A stretch of 64,000 bases of DNA from Actinomycetospora sp. TBRC 11914 (GCF_012933465.1 NZ_JABBND010000008.1:1-64000); one strand, 5' to 3'. Counted from the first letter of the stretch, positions 50,447 to 61,564 are shown. The notes: generated by a model from the letters alone, not told the origin. Numbers and translations are program-made.

Positions 50447-50548
50447 GACGCGCACCCCGGGGCGCCCCGCGGGCGTCACCGACCCGCGGCGGTACCCGGG
50501 ATCGGGGGAAGGACTCCCGGGTACCGCTCGACGTCCGGGGTGCGCGTC
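50447..50548. terminator. nested inverted repeats downstream of the amine oxidase
   Basis: Outer arms 50447-50460 and 50535-50548 (14 bp, GACGCGCACCCCGG and its complement) enclose inner arms 50489-50501 and 50515-50527 (13 bp, GCGGTACCCGGGA and complement) around a 13-base loop. On RNA this would fold into a long two-part stem. It lies 46 bp past the amine oxidase stop and could be its terminator or a regulated leader for araC. Confidence 0.7.
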
Positions 50549-50593
50549 GTGTGACACCTTTTCCGACGCGGTCGGGGCGCTACCATCGGGGGG

Positions 50594-52504
50594 TCACCCG
50601 TGGCAGTGCCCCGACCGGCTCGGCGGGACGTCGAGCGCCGGGTTGGCGTCGAAGAACCCGACCGGCTTGAGGGTGAAGCCGGTGTACTCGACGGGCATGA
50701 CCGGCCAGTCCTCCGGGCGCGGGAAGTGCGTGGTGCCGAAGGTGTGCCAGACGACGATGTCCTCGCCGTCGACCGGTCGGTCGGCCTGCGTCCAGGCCGG
50801 GAGGCCGGCGCCGCCGGGGTTCTGGTTCACGAAGTCGCCCGCGGGGTAGCGCTCGTCGGGCCGGTAGGGCGTGACCCAGAGGTTCTGCGTGGCGAACCCG
50901 GCCCGGGCGTGGATCGAGGACCGCTCGTCGGCCAGCAGCGTGGCCTTGTTCTCCGGGTGCAGCGCGTAGCCCACCGGGCGCCCGAGGGCGTTGGTGCTCT
51001 CCGGGTTGACGATGTGCCAGGTCCGCACCACCGAACCGTCGTTGCGCCGCTTCGCGCTCTGCTCGCTGGTCAGTCGGGTGACCTTCCGTCGGAACGCGTT
51101 GCCCTGGGGGTTGTCGGGTCCCATCGGCACCCGCTCGGCCTCGACCTCGTCGACGGCGTTGCGGACCCCGTCGACGGTCATGTCGAGCCGGGCGCAGAAC
51201 AGGTGCTGGTGGTACGGGGCACCGAGCCCGGGCGCGACCTCGCTCGCGTACTGCCCCGGCGTCGCCGAGGCGAAGACCAGGCCGGTCGCCTTGACCTCGA
51301 GCTCGATCGTCCCGTCGAGGTAGAGGTACCAGTAGAAACCGTAGTCGTAGTTCCCGATCGGCACGAAGAACGAGATCACCAGACGGCGCTGGCGACGCAC
51401 TTCCGAGGCCTGCGTGAAGAACAGGTCGGTGTGCTTCCAGAGCACACCGTAGTCCTCCTCGTGCATGCAGATCGCATTCGTGATGGTGCGCGGACGGCCG
51501 TCGTCGTCGGCGACCACGGCGTCGGTGTAGTGGATGTCGCCGAGGCAGTCGCAGCCCAGGCGCAGCGAATCGGCGTACCGCGCGAACATGTACTCGCCGC
51601 AGTCGAAGTAGTTCTGCCAGAACCGCACCGGGGCGGGGTCGGCGTAGGGCACGACCATCTCGGCGACGCTCGCCCGGTAGACGATCGGGCGGCCGTCGAA
51701 CGCGACCTGGTGCAGGGTCAGCCCCTCGCGCTCGTTGAACCCGTAGCGCAGGTCCCACTTGCCCCAGCGGACGTGGTTGCCCTCGACGGTGAAGCTGCGC
51801 CCCTCGGGCTGGGTGATCTCGATGGGCCGCAGCGAGTCCAGCGGCGGGCCCTGCACCGCGGGGTCCTGGAAGTTGCCGGACACGTCGGGCACGGCCACCT
51901 CGCCGCTGTCGATCACCCGGTCCACCGTGCGGGCGGTGAGGTCGACGTAGGCGACGAGCCCGTCGATCGGGTGGGCCCACGGGTGGTCGTCGGGGCCGTC
52001 CTGCCGGAACCCGAACGCGCGGGCCATGCGCCGGCCGACCTCCTCGGGGTAGTCGTACACCCCGGCCGAGAGCGGGACGGCGCGCACCGTCGCCGGGTCG
52101 ATGCCGCGGGCAGCGAGCGCGTCGGTCCAGCGGCGGTCGGCGTTGAGGATGTCCTCCATCGGCTCGAACTCGCTGTCGATGATGGGCGGCTGGCCGTCGC
52201 GAGGCGGGTCGAGCTCACGGGCCGAGACCACCTCGCGGCGGGTCGCGGAGACGACGGTGTCCCAGCTCCGGCCGCTGTCCAGGTCCAGCAGCACCGCGCG
52301 GAAGCGGCGCTCGACGGGGTCGCCGTCGCGGTGGGCGAGGACGGCGGCCTTCTCCGGCTCCTCGAGGTCGGCGAAGCAGTAGCGCACCCGCTCGGTGAGC
52401 AGGCCCGCCTCGACGAGCACCTCGCGGACGGCGTCGAGCTCGGCGGCGGTGGGCAGGGCGAGCGGGTGGGTGACGGTGGTCCCGACGGGGGCCGTGGCGG
52501 TCAT
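50594..52504 (-). CDS. copper-containing primary-amine oxidase (topaquinone)
   Basis: A 636-residue copper amine oxidase oxidising primary amines to aldehyde, NH3 and H2O2. The topaquinone Tyr386 sits in NYDY (IGNYDYGFYWYL), copper ligands are His432 and His434 (YHQHLF) plus His in WHTFGTTHFPRPEDWPVMP, and the base is Asp301 (YFDCGEYMFARYADSL). TPQ forms by self-processing with copper. There is no signal peptide, so it is cytoplasmic, as in Arthrobacter phenylethylamine oxidase. It is 13 bp after the permease gene and co-transcribed with it. Confidence 0.95.
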   Translation of the reverse strand: MTATAPVGTTVTHPLALPTAAELDAVREVLVEAGLLTERVRYCFADLEEPEKAAVLAHRDGDPVERRFRAVLLDLDSGRSWDTVVSATRREVVSARELDPPRDGQPPIIDSEFEPMEDILNADRRWTDALAARGIDPATVRAVPLSAGVYDYPEEVGRRMARAFGFRQDGPDDHPWAHPIDGLVAYVDLTARTVDRVIDSGEVAVPDVSGNFQDPAVQGPPLDSLRPIEITQPEGRSFTVEGNHVRWGKWDLRYGFNEREGLTLHQVAFDGRPIVYRASVAEMVVPYADPAPVRFWQNYFDCGEYMFARYADSLRLGCDCLGDIHYTDAVVADDDGRPRTITNAICMHEEDYGVLWKHTDLFFTQASEVRRQRRLVISFFVPIGNYDYGFYWYLYLDGTIELEVKATGLVFASATPGQYASEVAPGLGAPYHQHLFCARLDMTVDGVRNAVDEVEAERVPMGPDNPQGNAFRRKVTRLTSEQSAKRRNDGSVVRTWHIVNPESTNALGRPVGYALHPENKATLLADERSSIHARAGFATQNLWVTPYRPDERYPAGDFVNQNPGGAGLPAWTQADRPVDGEDIVVWHTFGTTHFPRPEDWPVMPVEYTGFTLKPVGFFDANPALDVPPSRSGHCHG

Positions 52505-52517
52505 GGTCGGTGTCCTC

Positions 52518-53984
52518 TCAGGCGGGGGTGGTCGTGGCGGCGGGTGCGGCGGCGAGGCCCTCCCCCGCGCCGGGCCCGGCGGGGGCGTGGTCGCGGCGGA
52601 CGACGGCCAGCACGATCCCGACCGCGGTGACGACGGCGAGCAGCCCGCCGATGCCGAGCGCGAGCGCGGTGGAGCCGCCGATGAGGGTCGGGAAGTTCGC
52701 GACGGTCAGGACGAGGCAGACGGCGAGGCCGAGGAAGCCCAGCGCGGGGGCGACGCGGGTGTGCCAGACACGCCGGTCGAGGCCGCTGCGGGCGAAGAAC
52801 ACGATGACGGCGAGGCAGGTCAGCACGAGCAGCACCAGCACGCCGAGCGTCGCGGTGCCCGCGGCCCAGGCGAAGACCTGCGCCACCGGGTCCAGCCCGG
52901 CGAGCACGCAGACCGCGATGATCACGAACGAGAGCGCGGTCTGCGCCAGCGAGGCGGCGTGGGGCGAGCCGTGCCGCGGGTGGGTGGCGGCGAGGCGGGC
53001 CGGCACCGCGCGGTGCCCGCCCAGGGCGTACCAGTACCGGGCGGCGACGTTGTGGAAGGACAGGATCGCCGCGAAGATGCTGGTCACGAGCAGGACGCTG
53101 ACGACGTGCCCGGCGACCGGCCCGAGCCAGGTCTCCACGGTCGTCAGCAGCATCGTCCCGGGGTTCGCGGCCGCCTCGGTGACTGCGGCGTCGTCGCCCC
53201 ACGCGGAGACCACCGCCCAGGTGGAGATCGCGTAGAAGACGCCGACGATGCCCAGCGCGAGGTAGGTGGCGCGCGGGATGGTGCGCTGCGGGTCGCGGGC
53301 CTCGTCGCGGAACACCGCGGTGGCCTCGAAGCCGATGAAGCTCGCGACGGCGAACATCACCGCGATCCCGACCGCGCCCGAGGTGATCCGGCCGGGCGAG
53401 AGGAACGCCGTGGAGAGGCCCTGCGCGCCCCCGCGGACGGTCACCACCGCGTCGAGGACGAGCACGATCGCGATCTCGGCGCACAGCAGCACCCCGAGCA
53501 CCCGGCTGGAGAGCTCGATGTGCCGGTAGCCGAGCACGGCGACGAGAGCCATGAGGATCCCGGTCCAGACCCACCACGGCAGGCTCGGGCCGCCGAAGCC
53601 GGTGACGAGCTCGTCGATCGCGGCGCCGACGTAGCCGTACACGGCGGCCTGCACCGCGGCGTAGGTGGCGAGCGCGAGGAACGCCGCCCCGAGCCCGAGC
53701 GGGCGGCCGAGCCCGTGGCGGATGTAGGTGAAGAACGCCCCGGCGTCGGGCACGTGCGGGCTCATCGCGCAGAACCCGACCGCGAAGAACAGCAGCACCA
53801 CCGCGCAGAGCACGAACATCGCGGGGAACGCCGCGCCGTTGCCGGCGCCGATCCCGAGCGGCACCGCCCCGGCGATGACGGTCAGGGGCGCGGCCGCGGC
53901 GACGACCATGAACACGATGGAACCGGCGCCGAGTTTCCCGGACAGCGTCCGGGGCGGTGCTCCGGTGTCGGAGGCGAGGGTCAT
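52518..53984 (-). CDS. APC-family amino-acid/amine permease
   Basis: 488 residues and about 12 membrane helices of the amino acid-polyamine-organocation family: KLGAGSIVFMVVAAAAPLTVIAGAVPLGIGAGNGAAFPAMF (helix 1 unwound segment) and MFAVASFIGFEATAVFRDEARDPQRTIPRATYLALGIVG. Context makes it the uptake system for the amine oxidised by the downstream oxidase. A second APC permease faces it across the divergent promoter. Confidence 0.92.
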   Translation of the reverse strand: MTLASDTGAPPRTLSGKLGAGSIVFMVVAAAAPLTVIAGAVPLGIGAGNGAAFPAMFVLCAVVLLFFAVGFCAMSPHVPDAGAFFTYIRHGLGRPLGLGAAFLALATYAAVQAAVYGYVGAAIDELVTGFGGPSLPWWVWTGILMALVAVLGYRHIELSSRVLGVLLCAEIAIVLVLDAVVTVRGGAQGLSTAFLSPGRITSGAVGIAVMFAVASFIGFEATAVFRDEARDPQRTIPRATYLALGIVGVFYAISTWAVVSAWGDDAAVTEAAANPGTMLLTTVETWLGPVAGHVVSVLLVTSIFAAILSFHNVAARYWYALGGHRAVPARLAATHPRHGSPHAASLAQTALSFVIIAVCVLAGLDPVAQVFAWAAGTATLGVLVLLVLTCLAVIVFFARSGLDRRVWHTRVAPALGFLGLAVCLVLTVANFPTLIGGSTALALGIGGLLAVVTAVGIVLAVVRRDHAPAGPGAGEGLAAAPAATTTPA

Positions 53985-54275
53985 GGGGGCTCCCGGAAAG
54001 GGCGGTGGATGACGCGGCTCACCGTCGCGGCGCCATTCCCGCCCGGTCAAGGGACCGTTCCCGGTCGCGGGAGCCGGATCTCCACCCGTTCTCGCGGAAA
54101 GCGGTCCCGTCGGCGGGTCGTTCCCGGAACGGAGAATCGGGGCGGGGAATCCGTGGTCGAACGAGAAACGCCGGGAGATCGATTCCCGTTCGGCTCGGTC
54201 GCCCGCGGAGAAGACATTCCGTCGGGGTGCCCGCACGCTCTACGGTACGGCGGTGCGCAGCGACGGAGGTCACCG
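53985..54275. promoter_or_regulatory. divergent promoter region with GTTCC/GGAAC elements
   Basis: A 291-bp gap between the two permease operons, less GC-rich than its surroundings. It contains CGTTCC-C-GGAACG (54119-54131) and several other TTCCCG/CGGGA repeats (near 54057, 54068, 54171, 54182). These resemble IclR-family binding patterns, and an IclR gene ends the plus-strand operon. No gene is supported inside. Confidence 0.6.
54119..54131. promoter_or_regulatory. palindrome CGTTCC-C-GGAACG, candidate IclR operator
   Basis: Six-base perfect arms around one base, mid-way between the divergent amine-transport operons. Proposed target of the IclR regulator encoded at 55712. Confidence 0.45.
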
Positions 54276-55715
54276 GTGAGGGGCGTGCCGGTGCTGCGCG
54301 CGCGCTCGCCGGTGGCGGGTCTGCGGCGCCGCACCCTCGGCCCGTTCGGGGTGCTCGCGCAGTCGGTGGCGACGACGGCCCCGGCCGGCGCGGTCGCCGC
54401 CACTCCCCTGCTCGTCGCCGCCGACGCCGGGCGCGACGCGCCGTGGTCCTTCGCCGTCGCCGCCGTGCTGGTCGGGCTGGTCTGCGCGTGCATCGCGGTG
54501 TTCGCCCGGCGGATGGCCGCCGCGGGCGGGCTCTACAGCTTCACCGCCAAGGGGCTCGGCCCCGGCGGCGCGTTCGCCTGCGCGGTGTCGGTGGTGGTCG
54601 GCTACGCGCTCCTGGTCGCGGCGGCGCTCGTCGGCGCCTCCTGGTACGCGCGGGCACTGGTGGAGCGGCTGTGGCCGTCGGCCGCGGGCGAGACGACCCC
54701 GATCGGCATCGCCGTGATCGTCGTGCTGGCCGTCGCGATCGCGTGGTGCGCGGTCCGCGGGGTCCGGCTGACCGGCCGGGTGATGCTGGTGATCGAGGGC
54801 TTCTCGATCACGCTGATCCTCACGGTGCTCGTGGTGCTCGCGCTGGCCACCGCCCACGGACCCGGGCCCGGGCCGCCGCTGCCGCCCTCCGGCGGGGTCG
54901 GGGGCGTGGCGGCCGGGGTGCTGCCCGCGGTCGCGGCCTTCATCGGCTTCGACAGCGCGACCGCGCTCGGCGTCGAGGCCCGCCGGCCCTTCGCGACGGT
55001 GCCGCGGGCGGTCGCCACGACCGCCGGCGGTGCCGCGCTGCTCTACCTCGCCGCGGCGCTGGTGAACCTGGCCGCACCGGGCGTGCTGCCCGCGCTGACC
55101 GTCGCCGGGACGCTGGGCGGCACCGGGGCGGTCACCGGGATCTGGGCGCCGCTGCTGCTCGACGCGGGGATCATCGCGTCGTTCTCGGCGTGCACGCTGG
55201 CGGCCCTGAACACCCTGGTGCGGGTGCTCTTCTCGCTCGCGCGGGAGGGGGTGGCGCCGGCGCTGCTCGGGCGGACCCACCGTCGTCACCAGACCCCCGC
55301 GGTCGCGGTGGCGGCGGCCGTGCCCGTGCTCGCCGCGGCACCCGTCGTCGGGACCCTGGTCGGGGTGCCGCCGCAGACCCTGCTCGGCGGCCTGCTGGCC
55401 GTCGCCGCGGTGGGCTTCCTCGCCGCCTACCTGCTGGTGTGCCTGGCCGCGCCGCGCTTCCTCGCGCGGATCGGCGAGCTGACCCGCGGGATCGTGGTGG
55501 TGGCCGCGGTCGCCGTGCCCGCGCTCGCCGCCGTCGTGGTGGTGGCGCTGGTCGTCGACGGCGGGGCGGTGCTCGCCGTCGTCGTCGGCGCCCTGCTGCT
55601 CGCCGGGCTCGCGGGGTGGCTCGCCCTGCGTCGCGCCCGCCCGTCGGCGCTGGCCGGGATGGGCGTGTACGACGAGACGACGACGGCCGACGTGCACACC
55701 GGCGCGGCGCGGTGA
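54276..55715 (+). CDS. APC-family permease
   Basis: 479 residues and about 12 helices: LGPFGVLAQSVATTAPAGAVAATPLL at the start, GGLYSFTAKGLGPGGAFACAVSVVVGYAL, and AAFIGFDSATALGVEARRPFATVPRAVATTAGGAALLYLAAALVNL, the APC helix-6 signature. GTG at 54276 has CGGAGGTCACC just upstream; the frame extends far upstream through the divergent gene but without coding sense. Its stop overlaps the IclR start (GTGA). Confidence 0.92.
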   Translation: MRGVPVLRARSPVAGLRRRTLGPFGVLAQSVATTAPAGAVAATPLLVAADAGRDAPWSFAVAAVLVGLVCACIAVFARRMAAAGGLYSFTAKGLGPGGAFACAVSVVVGYALLVAAALVGASWYARALVERLWPSAAGETTPIGIAVIVVLAVAIAWCAVRGVRLTGRVMLVIEGFSITLILTVLVVLALATAHGPGPGPPLPPSGGVGGVAAGVLPAVAAFIGFDSATALGVEARRPFATVPRAVATTAGGAALLYLAAALVNLAAPGVLPALTVAGTLGGTGAVTGIWAPLLLDAGIIASFSACTLAALNTLVRVLFSLAREGVAPALLGRTHRRHQTPAVAVAAAVPVLAAAPVVGTLVGVPPQTLLGGLLAVAAVGFLAAYLLVCLAAPRFLARIGELTRGIVVVAAVAVPALAAVVVVALVVDGGAVLAVVVGALLLAGLAGWLALRRARPSALAGMGVYDETTTADVHTGAAR

Positions 55716-56455
55716 GCCCCGCCGACGGCGCGATCGGCGGCCGCCAGCCGCAGGCGGTCCGCAGCGCGCTCGCCGTGCTCGAGGCGGTCGCGGCGGCCGG
55801 CGTCGGCGTCACCGCCAAGGAGATCTCGACCGACCTGCGCATCCCGCCGGCCACGACCTACCGCCTGCTCAACCTGCTCGTGGCCGAGGAGTACCTCGTC
55901 CGGCTCCCCGACCTGCGCGGCTTCGCGCTCGGGCGCCGGGCGGCGAACCTCGCCCCGGCCCCGCTCGCGATCCCGACCGCGGCCCGCACCGTCATGGAGG
56001 GCCTGCGCGGGCGGGTGCGCTGGGGCGCTCACCTGGCCGGTTACGTCGGGCACCGCATCGTCTTCCTCGACCCGGACCCCGACCACCCGCCCGCCGACCC
56101 GGAGGAGCTCACCCGCCACCCGCACGCCACGGCCGTCGGCCGGCTGCTGCTCGCCGAGCACGAGGAGCACCTGCCGCAGGGGACCCTGGCCCGGCTGACC
56201 CCGGCCACCGTGGTCGACCGGGGCGAGCTGCGGCTGCGGCTCGCGGAGGTGGCCGAGCGGGGCATCGCGCGGCAGTGCGGGGAGTTCCGCGCCGACTACG
56301 GCTGCCTGGCCGTCCCGGTGCGCGCACCCGACGACGGCCGGCTGGTCGCGGCGCTCGTCCTCACCGGGGCGGCCGCGCGGGTCGCCGCGGCGGGCGCGGA
56401 CCTCGTCGAGATCCTCGAGAAGCACGCCGCCGAGCTCGCGCCGCTGCTGGCCTGA
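55712..56455 (+). CDS. IclR-family regulator
   Basis: 247 residues: winged helix AVRSALAVLEAVAAAGVGVTAKEISTDLRIPPATTYRLLNLLVAEEYLVRLPDLRGFALGRRA, then the IclR effector domain (WGAHLAGYVGHRIVFLDPDP, RHPHATAVGRLLLAE, GIARQCGEFRADYGCLAVPVRAPDDGRLVAALVLTG). Overlaps the permease stop by four bases, so the regulator follows the permease it probably controls. A CGTTCC-C-GGAACG palindrome upstream of the operon is its candidate site. Confidence 0.93.
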   Translation: MSPADGAIGGRQPQAVRSALAVLEAVAAAGVGVTAKEISTDLRIPPATTYRLLNLLVAEEYLVRLPDLRGFALGRRAANLAPAPLAIPTAARTVMEGLRGRVRWGAHLAGYVGHRIVFLDPDPDHPPADPEELTRHPHATAVGRLLLAEHEEHLPQGTLARLTPATVVDRGELRLRLAEVAERGIARQCGEFRADYGCLAVPVRAPDDGRLVAALVLTGAAARVAAAGADLVEILEKHAAELAPLLA

Positions 56456-56459
56456 GCCG

Positions 56460-56511
56460 GCGCCCTCAGGAGGCGGGCCGGTCGGGCGCCCTCAGGAGGC
56501 GGGCCGGTCGG
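56460..56511. repeat. perfect 26-bp tandem duplication
   Basis: The unit starting GCGCCCTCAGGAGGCGGGCC occurs twice with no change (56460-56485 and 56486-56511). The second copy contains the stop codon and last codons of the minus-strand membrane protein; the first repeats them downstream. It looks like a recent slippage or duplication event. Confidence 0.95.
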
Positions 56512-57082
56512 CCCCGCCGTCCCCGGACCGCTCCCCGTGGTCGGTCCTCCCGCCGCCCGCGACGCGGGCGATGGCGCCGAGCAGCGAGGGGTTGTCGGCG
56601 CCGACGAACTCCCAGGCCCGCGCGAGGCCGAGCGCGAACAGGACGATGACGATGATCGCGAGGTTGTCGACCACGGCCACGTCGGCCGGCCGGGCGAGCA
56701 GGCGGAGCCCGTCCCAGAGCTGCGCGCCGTAGAGGACGCCCTGCCCGAGCACGAGCACCACGCCCTGGGCGAGACGCCCCGGCCGGTCGCGGCCCTGACC
56801 CGCGAGCAGCACGAGCATGACGACCATCGAGGCCAGCCCGGCCGCCCCGAGCGCGATCGACACGCTCCCGAGCTCGGCCCGCGGCCGCAGGGCCAGCAGC
56901 GAGAGGAAGAGCGTGTTGAGGAACGCCGAGAGCGCGGTGACCGAACGCAGCCGCACGGTGATGTGCGCCGTGCGCGACGCGGCCCCGGGGCGCACCGAGA
57001 TCGCGACGAACAGCAGCCCGATCAGCGCGCCGGCGACGGTCGCGGTGGCGACGAAGAACTCGTGCCAATCCTCGGGGACCAC
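56492..57082 (-). CDS. hypothetical membrane protein
   Basis: 196 residues, GTG start: VPEDWHEFFVATATVAGALIGLLFVAISVRPGAASRTAHITVRLRSVTALSAFLNTLFLSLLALRP, then spans near 78-95, 104-121 and 137-155, and a Gly/Asp-rich tail. The opening matches a widespread actinobacterial membrane family of unknown function. Its 3' end carries the 26-bp duplication. It precedes nothing on the same strand that looks related. Confidence 0.8.
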   Translation of the reverse strand: MVPEDWHEFFVATATVAGALIGLLFVAISVRPGAASRTAHITVRLRSVTALSAFLNTLFLSLLALRPRAELGSVSIALGAAGLASMVVMLVLLAGQGRDRPGRLAQGVVLVLGQGVLYGAQLWDGLRLLARPADVAVVDNLAIIVIVLFALGLARAWEFVGADNPSLLGAIARVAGGGRTDHGERSGDGGADRPAS

Positions 57083-57105
57083 GCCGGGAGACCCTAGACC
57101 CGGGC

Positions 57106-57535
57106 TCAGCGGGGCAACTTGACCACCGTGACGAAGAAGTCGTCGATCTGCCGGATGACGTCGATGAAGCGCTCGAAGTCGACCGGCTTCGCGACGTAGG
57201 CGTTCGCGTGGAGGTTGTAGCTGCGCAGGATGTCCTCCTCGGCCTGCGACGTCGTCAGCACGACGACCGGGATCGAGCGCAGCGACTCGTCGGACTTGAT
57301 CTCCTCGAGGACCTGCCGGCCGTCCTTCCGGGGCAGGTTGAGGTCGAGCAGGATGAGCCCGGGGCGGGGGGCGCCGGCGTGCTCCCCCTCGCGCCGCAGG
57401 AACGAGATCGCCTCGACGCCGTCGGGGACGACGTGCAGCTGGTTGCGCAGCTTGTGGTGCTCGAACGCCTCCTTGGTCATGAGGACGTCGCCCTCGTCGT
57501 CCTCGACGAGCAGGACGTCGATCTCGGCGGCGGGG

Positions 57536-57543
<8 letters not shown>
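57106..57543 (-). CDS. response regulator (single receiver, Rcp1-like)
   Basis: 145 residues, one receiver domain: acidic EDDEGD at 14-19, phosphoacceptor Asp67 ([13 protein letters not shown]), Thr in VVLTTS, and Lys in [10 protein letters not shown]. No output domain. This size and the DLNLPRKDG motif match Rcp1-type regulators paired with phytochrome-like kinases. GTG start overlaps the histidine kinase stop by eight bases, so the two are coupled and likely a cognate pair. Confidence 0.95.
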
Positions 57544-59115
<1,572 letters not shown>

Positions 59116-59119
<4 letters not shown>

Positions 59120-60396
59120 CGGCGCGAGACCAGGAGGACGGCGGCCACGTCGTCGGCGCGCTCCTCGGTCAGCTCGCCGACGCGCTGCAGGACGCAGTCC
59201 AGGAGCCGGTCGGGGTCGACGTACCAGGGCGTCGGTGCCGTGTCGTCGGGGCCGGGGACGGCCACGTCGTTCTCCTCCCGGTCCTGTGCGGCGCAGTCGT
59301 CGAGCACCCGCAGCAGTCCCTCCGTGTCGAGCACCGACCCGTCCACGCCGTCCCACGAGGCCCCGTCCGGTGGTGCGCCGTCGTAGGGGCGGCCCTCGAC
59401 GAGCCCGTCGGTGTAGAGCAGCAGCGCCCAGCACGGGGGGAGGCCGACGTCGAGGACCTCCCAGCGGTCGTCGAGCACGACGCCGATCGGGCGGCCGAGC
59501 CGGTCGACCGGCAGCGGGCGGGCCGGGCCGTCGGGCGGCAGCAGGAGCGGCGGCGGATGACCGGCCAGGCGCAGCCGGGCGCGGCGCAGGTCGGGGTCGA
59601 TCGTCAGGAGGGCCAGCGTCGCGAAGACGCCGGTGCGGTCGCGCTCGTGGACGAGCAGGCGGCTCAGGGTCGGCAGCAGCGAGGCGTCATCGGCGCCGGA
59701 CAGGACCATGGCGCGCCAGGCGATGCGCAGGTTCACCCCGAGCGCGGCCTCGTCGGGACCGTGGCCGCAGACGTCGCCGATCACCACGTGCAGGGTGCCG
59801 TCGGCGCCCTCGATCGTGTCGTAGAAGTCGCCGCCGAGCAGCCGCCGGGCCCCGCCGGGCTCGTAGCGCACGGCGACGTGGATGTCGGGGTTGGTCAGCA
59901 GCGGCGTCGGGAGGAGGCCCCGCTCGAGGCGGACGTTCTCCTCGGCGCGGGCCTCGGCGTCCCAGAGCTGGCGGCGGACCCGCTCGCCGCGGACGCGCTC
60001 GACGGCGTAGCGCAGCGCGCGGGTCAGCGAGGCGCCGTCGACGGCGTCCTTGAGCAGGTAGTCCTGGGCGCCGGCACCCACCGCCCGGATCCCCAGGGCC
60101 TCGTCGTGCCGGCCGGTCAGGACGACGACCGCGGCGCCGTGGCCGGCGGCCAGGACCCGCTGCAGCGCGTCGAGGCCGTGGGCGTCCGGGAGTGCGAGAT
60201 CGAGCAGGACGCAATCGACCGCGTCGACCGCGTGCGCGGTCACCTCCGCGACGGTCCTGACCCGCTTCAGCGCGATCGTCAGCCCGCTGAGGGCCTCGGC
60301 GTCGGCGAAGTGCTCCGCGACGAGCAGGGCGTCCGCGTCGTCGTCCTCGACGACGAGGACGGAGAGGGGCGCAGACTCGTCGGGCGTCCGATCCAC
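59116..60396 (-). CDS. receiver-SpoIIE/PP2C phosphatase
   Basis: 426 residues: an N-terminal receiver (EDDD at 17-20; phosphoacceptor Asp66 in CVLLDLALPD), a helical linker, and a SpoIIE-type PP2C domain with LGGDFYD, VIGDVCGHGPDEAAL, LLLYTDGLVEGR and the C-terminal RADDVAAVLLV motifs. Such proteins dephosphorylate anti-anti-sigma factors, as in RsbU/RsbP partner-switching. ATG at 60396. First gene of a three-gene operon with the kinase and receiver. Confidence 0.94.
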
Positions 60397-60607
60397 GGCA
60401 CCTCCTCTGCCCGATCACGGCCCGGGCGCCGTCCGGGTGAAGCGCGCTACCGGACGGAAACCCTAACGCGTGCTCGGGGGCCGCCCCGCAGGCGCTGCTG
60501 CCCCTCCCTCGGTGGGGGTCACGGGCTCCGCCGGGAGGCGTAGCGGCGCCCGCGAATACCGCGTCGACTATGGCGGCGATCACAACCGAGGTGAGATCGT
60601 CAGCTCC

Positions 60608-61564
60608 ATGACGGGCACCGTTGAGGACGCCTCGCCGGCGTCACGCGCCGCTCGCGTGGCGACGACCTGGCACCGGGACGCGTTCGAGGCCGTGCAGCGG
60701 TGGTCCTGGCTGCAGGACCTCAACGACCGCGTGACGGCGGCCGTCGAGCCCGTCTACGACCGCTACCGTGACAATCTCGTCCTCGAGCTGATGCACGGCG
60801 GCCGCTGGGTCGGGCACTCGCTGCACCCGGCCCTGTCCGACCTCCCGATCGGGCTGTGGTCGAGCACCTTCGTGCTCGACCTCGCCGGGCAGGACGGGGG
60901 CGACGACGGCCGCCGGGTCGGCCCCGCCGCCACGCTCAGCGCGGCCGGTCTCGTGGCCGCCGCCGCCACGGCGGCCACCGGCGTCGCCGACTGGAACGTC
61001 AGCGACGGCGAGGACCGCCGCGTCGGGCTCTTCCACGGCCTGCTCAACGGCGCCGCCATGGCGCTGCAGGGCGCGTCGCTCGCCGCCCGGCTCGCGGGGC
61101 GTCGCGGGACGGCGCGGACGCTGGGCGCGGGGAGCCTCGCCGTCACCGCCGCGGCGGGCTTCGTCGGCGGGCACCTGGTCCAGGGCCGCGCCGTCATGGT
61201 CAACCGGGTCGCGACGACGACCGGACCCACCCGCTGGGTGCGCGCGGTCGAGGACGGCGACCTGCCCGAGGGCACGCCGGTCGGCTGCGAGGTCGAGGGG
61301 CGCAAGGTGCTGCTGTTCCGCCGCGAGGGCGAGGTGCACGCCCTCGACGACGTCTGCAGCCACGCCGGCGCGCTGCTGCACCGGGGCGAGGTCCAGGGCT
61401 GCGCGATCGTCTGCCCGCTGCACTTCTCGGCCTTCGACGTGCGCGACGGCTCGATCGTCCGCGGGCCCGCCCACCACCCACAGCCCGTCCTGCCGGCCCG
61501 CGTCCGCAACGGATGGGTCGAGGTCCGGGGGAGCCAGCCACGGGGCCGGCGGAAGTCAACCTGA
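60608..61564 (+). CDS. DUF2231 membrane protein fused to a Rieske domain (second copy)
   Basis: 318 residues: DUF2231 membrane part with HSLHPALSDLPIGLWSSTFVLDLAG (about 60-80) and several spans, then a Rieske domain with CSHAGALLHRGE and CPLHFSAFD. It is the paralogue of the protein at 45315-46196. 12 bp before the Rieske ferredoxin, so the two probably form an electron-transfer pair. The terminus is basic. Confidence 0.9.
   Translation: MTGTVEDASPASRAARVATTWHRDAFEAVQRWSWLQDLNDRVTAAVEPVYDRYRDNLVLELMHGGRWVGHSLHPALSDLPIGLWSSTFVLDLAGQDGGDDGRRVGPAATLSAAGLVAAAATAATGVADWNVSDGEDRRVGLFHGLLNGAAMALQGASLAARLAGRRGTARTLGAGSLAVTAAAGFVGGHLVQGRAVMVNRVATTTGPTRWVRAVEDGDLPEGTPVGCEVEGRKVLLFRREGEVHALDDVCSHAGALLHRGEVQGCAIVCPLHFSAFDVRDGSIVRGPAHHPQPVLPARVRNGWVEVRGSQPRGRRKST

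Noticed and set aside
52395-54275. Long upstream extension of the plus-strand APC permease frame
   Set aside because: It runs antisense through the minus-strand permease and reads as low-complexity sequence; the real start has a clear ribosome site at 54276.
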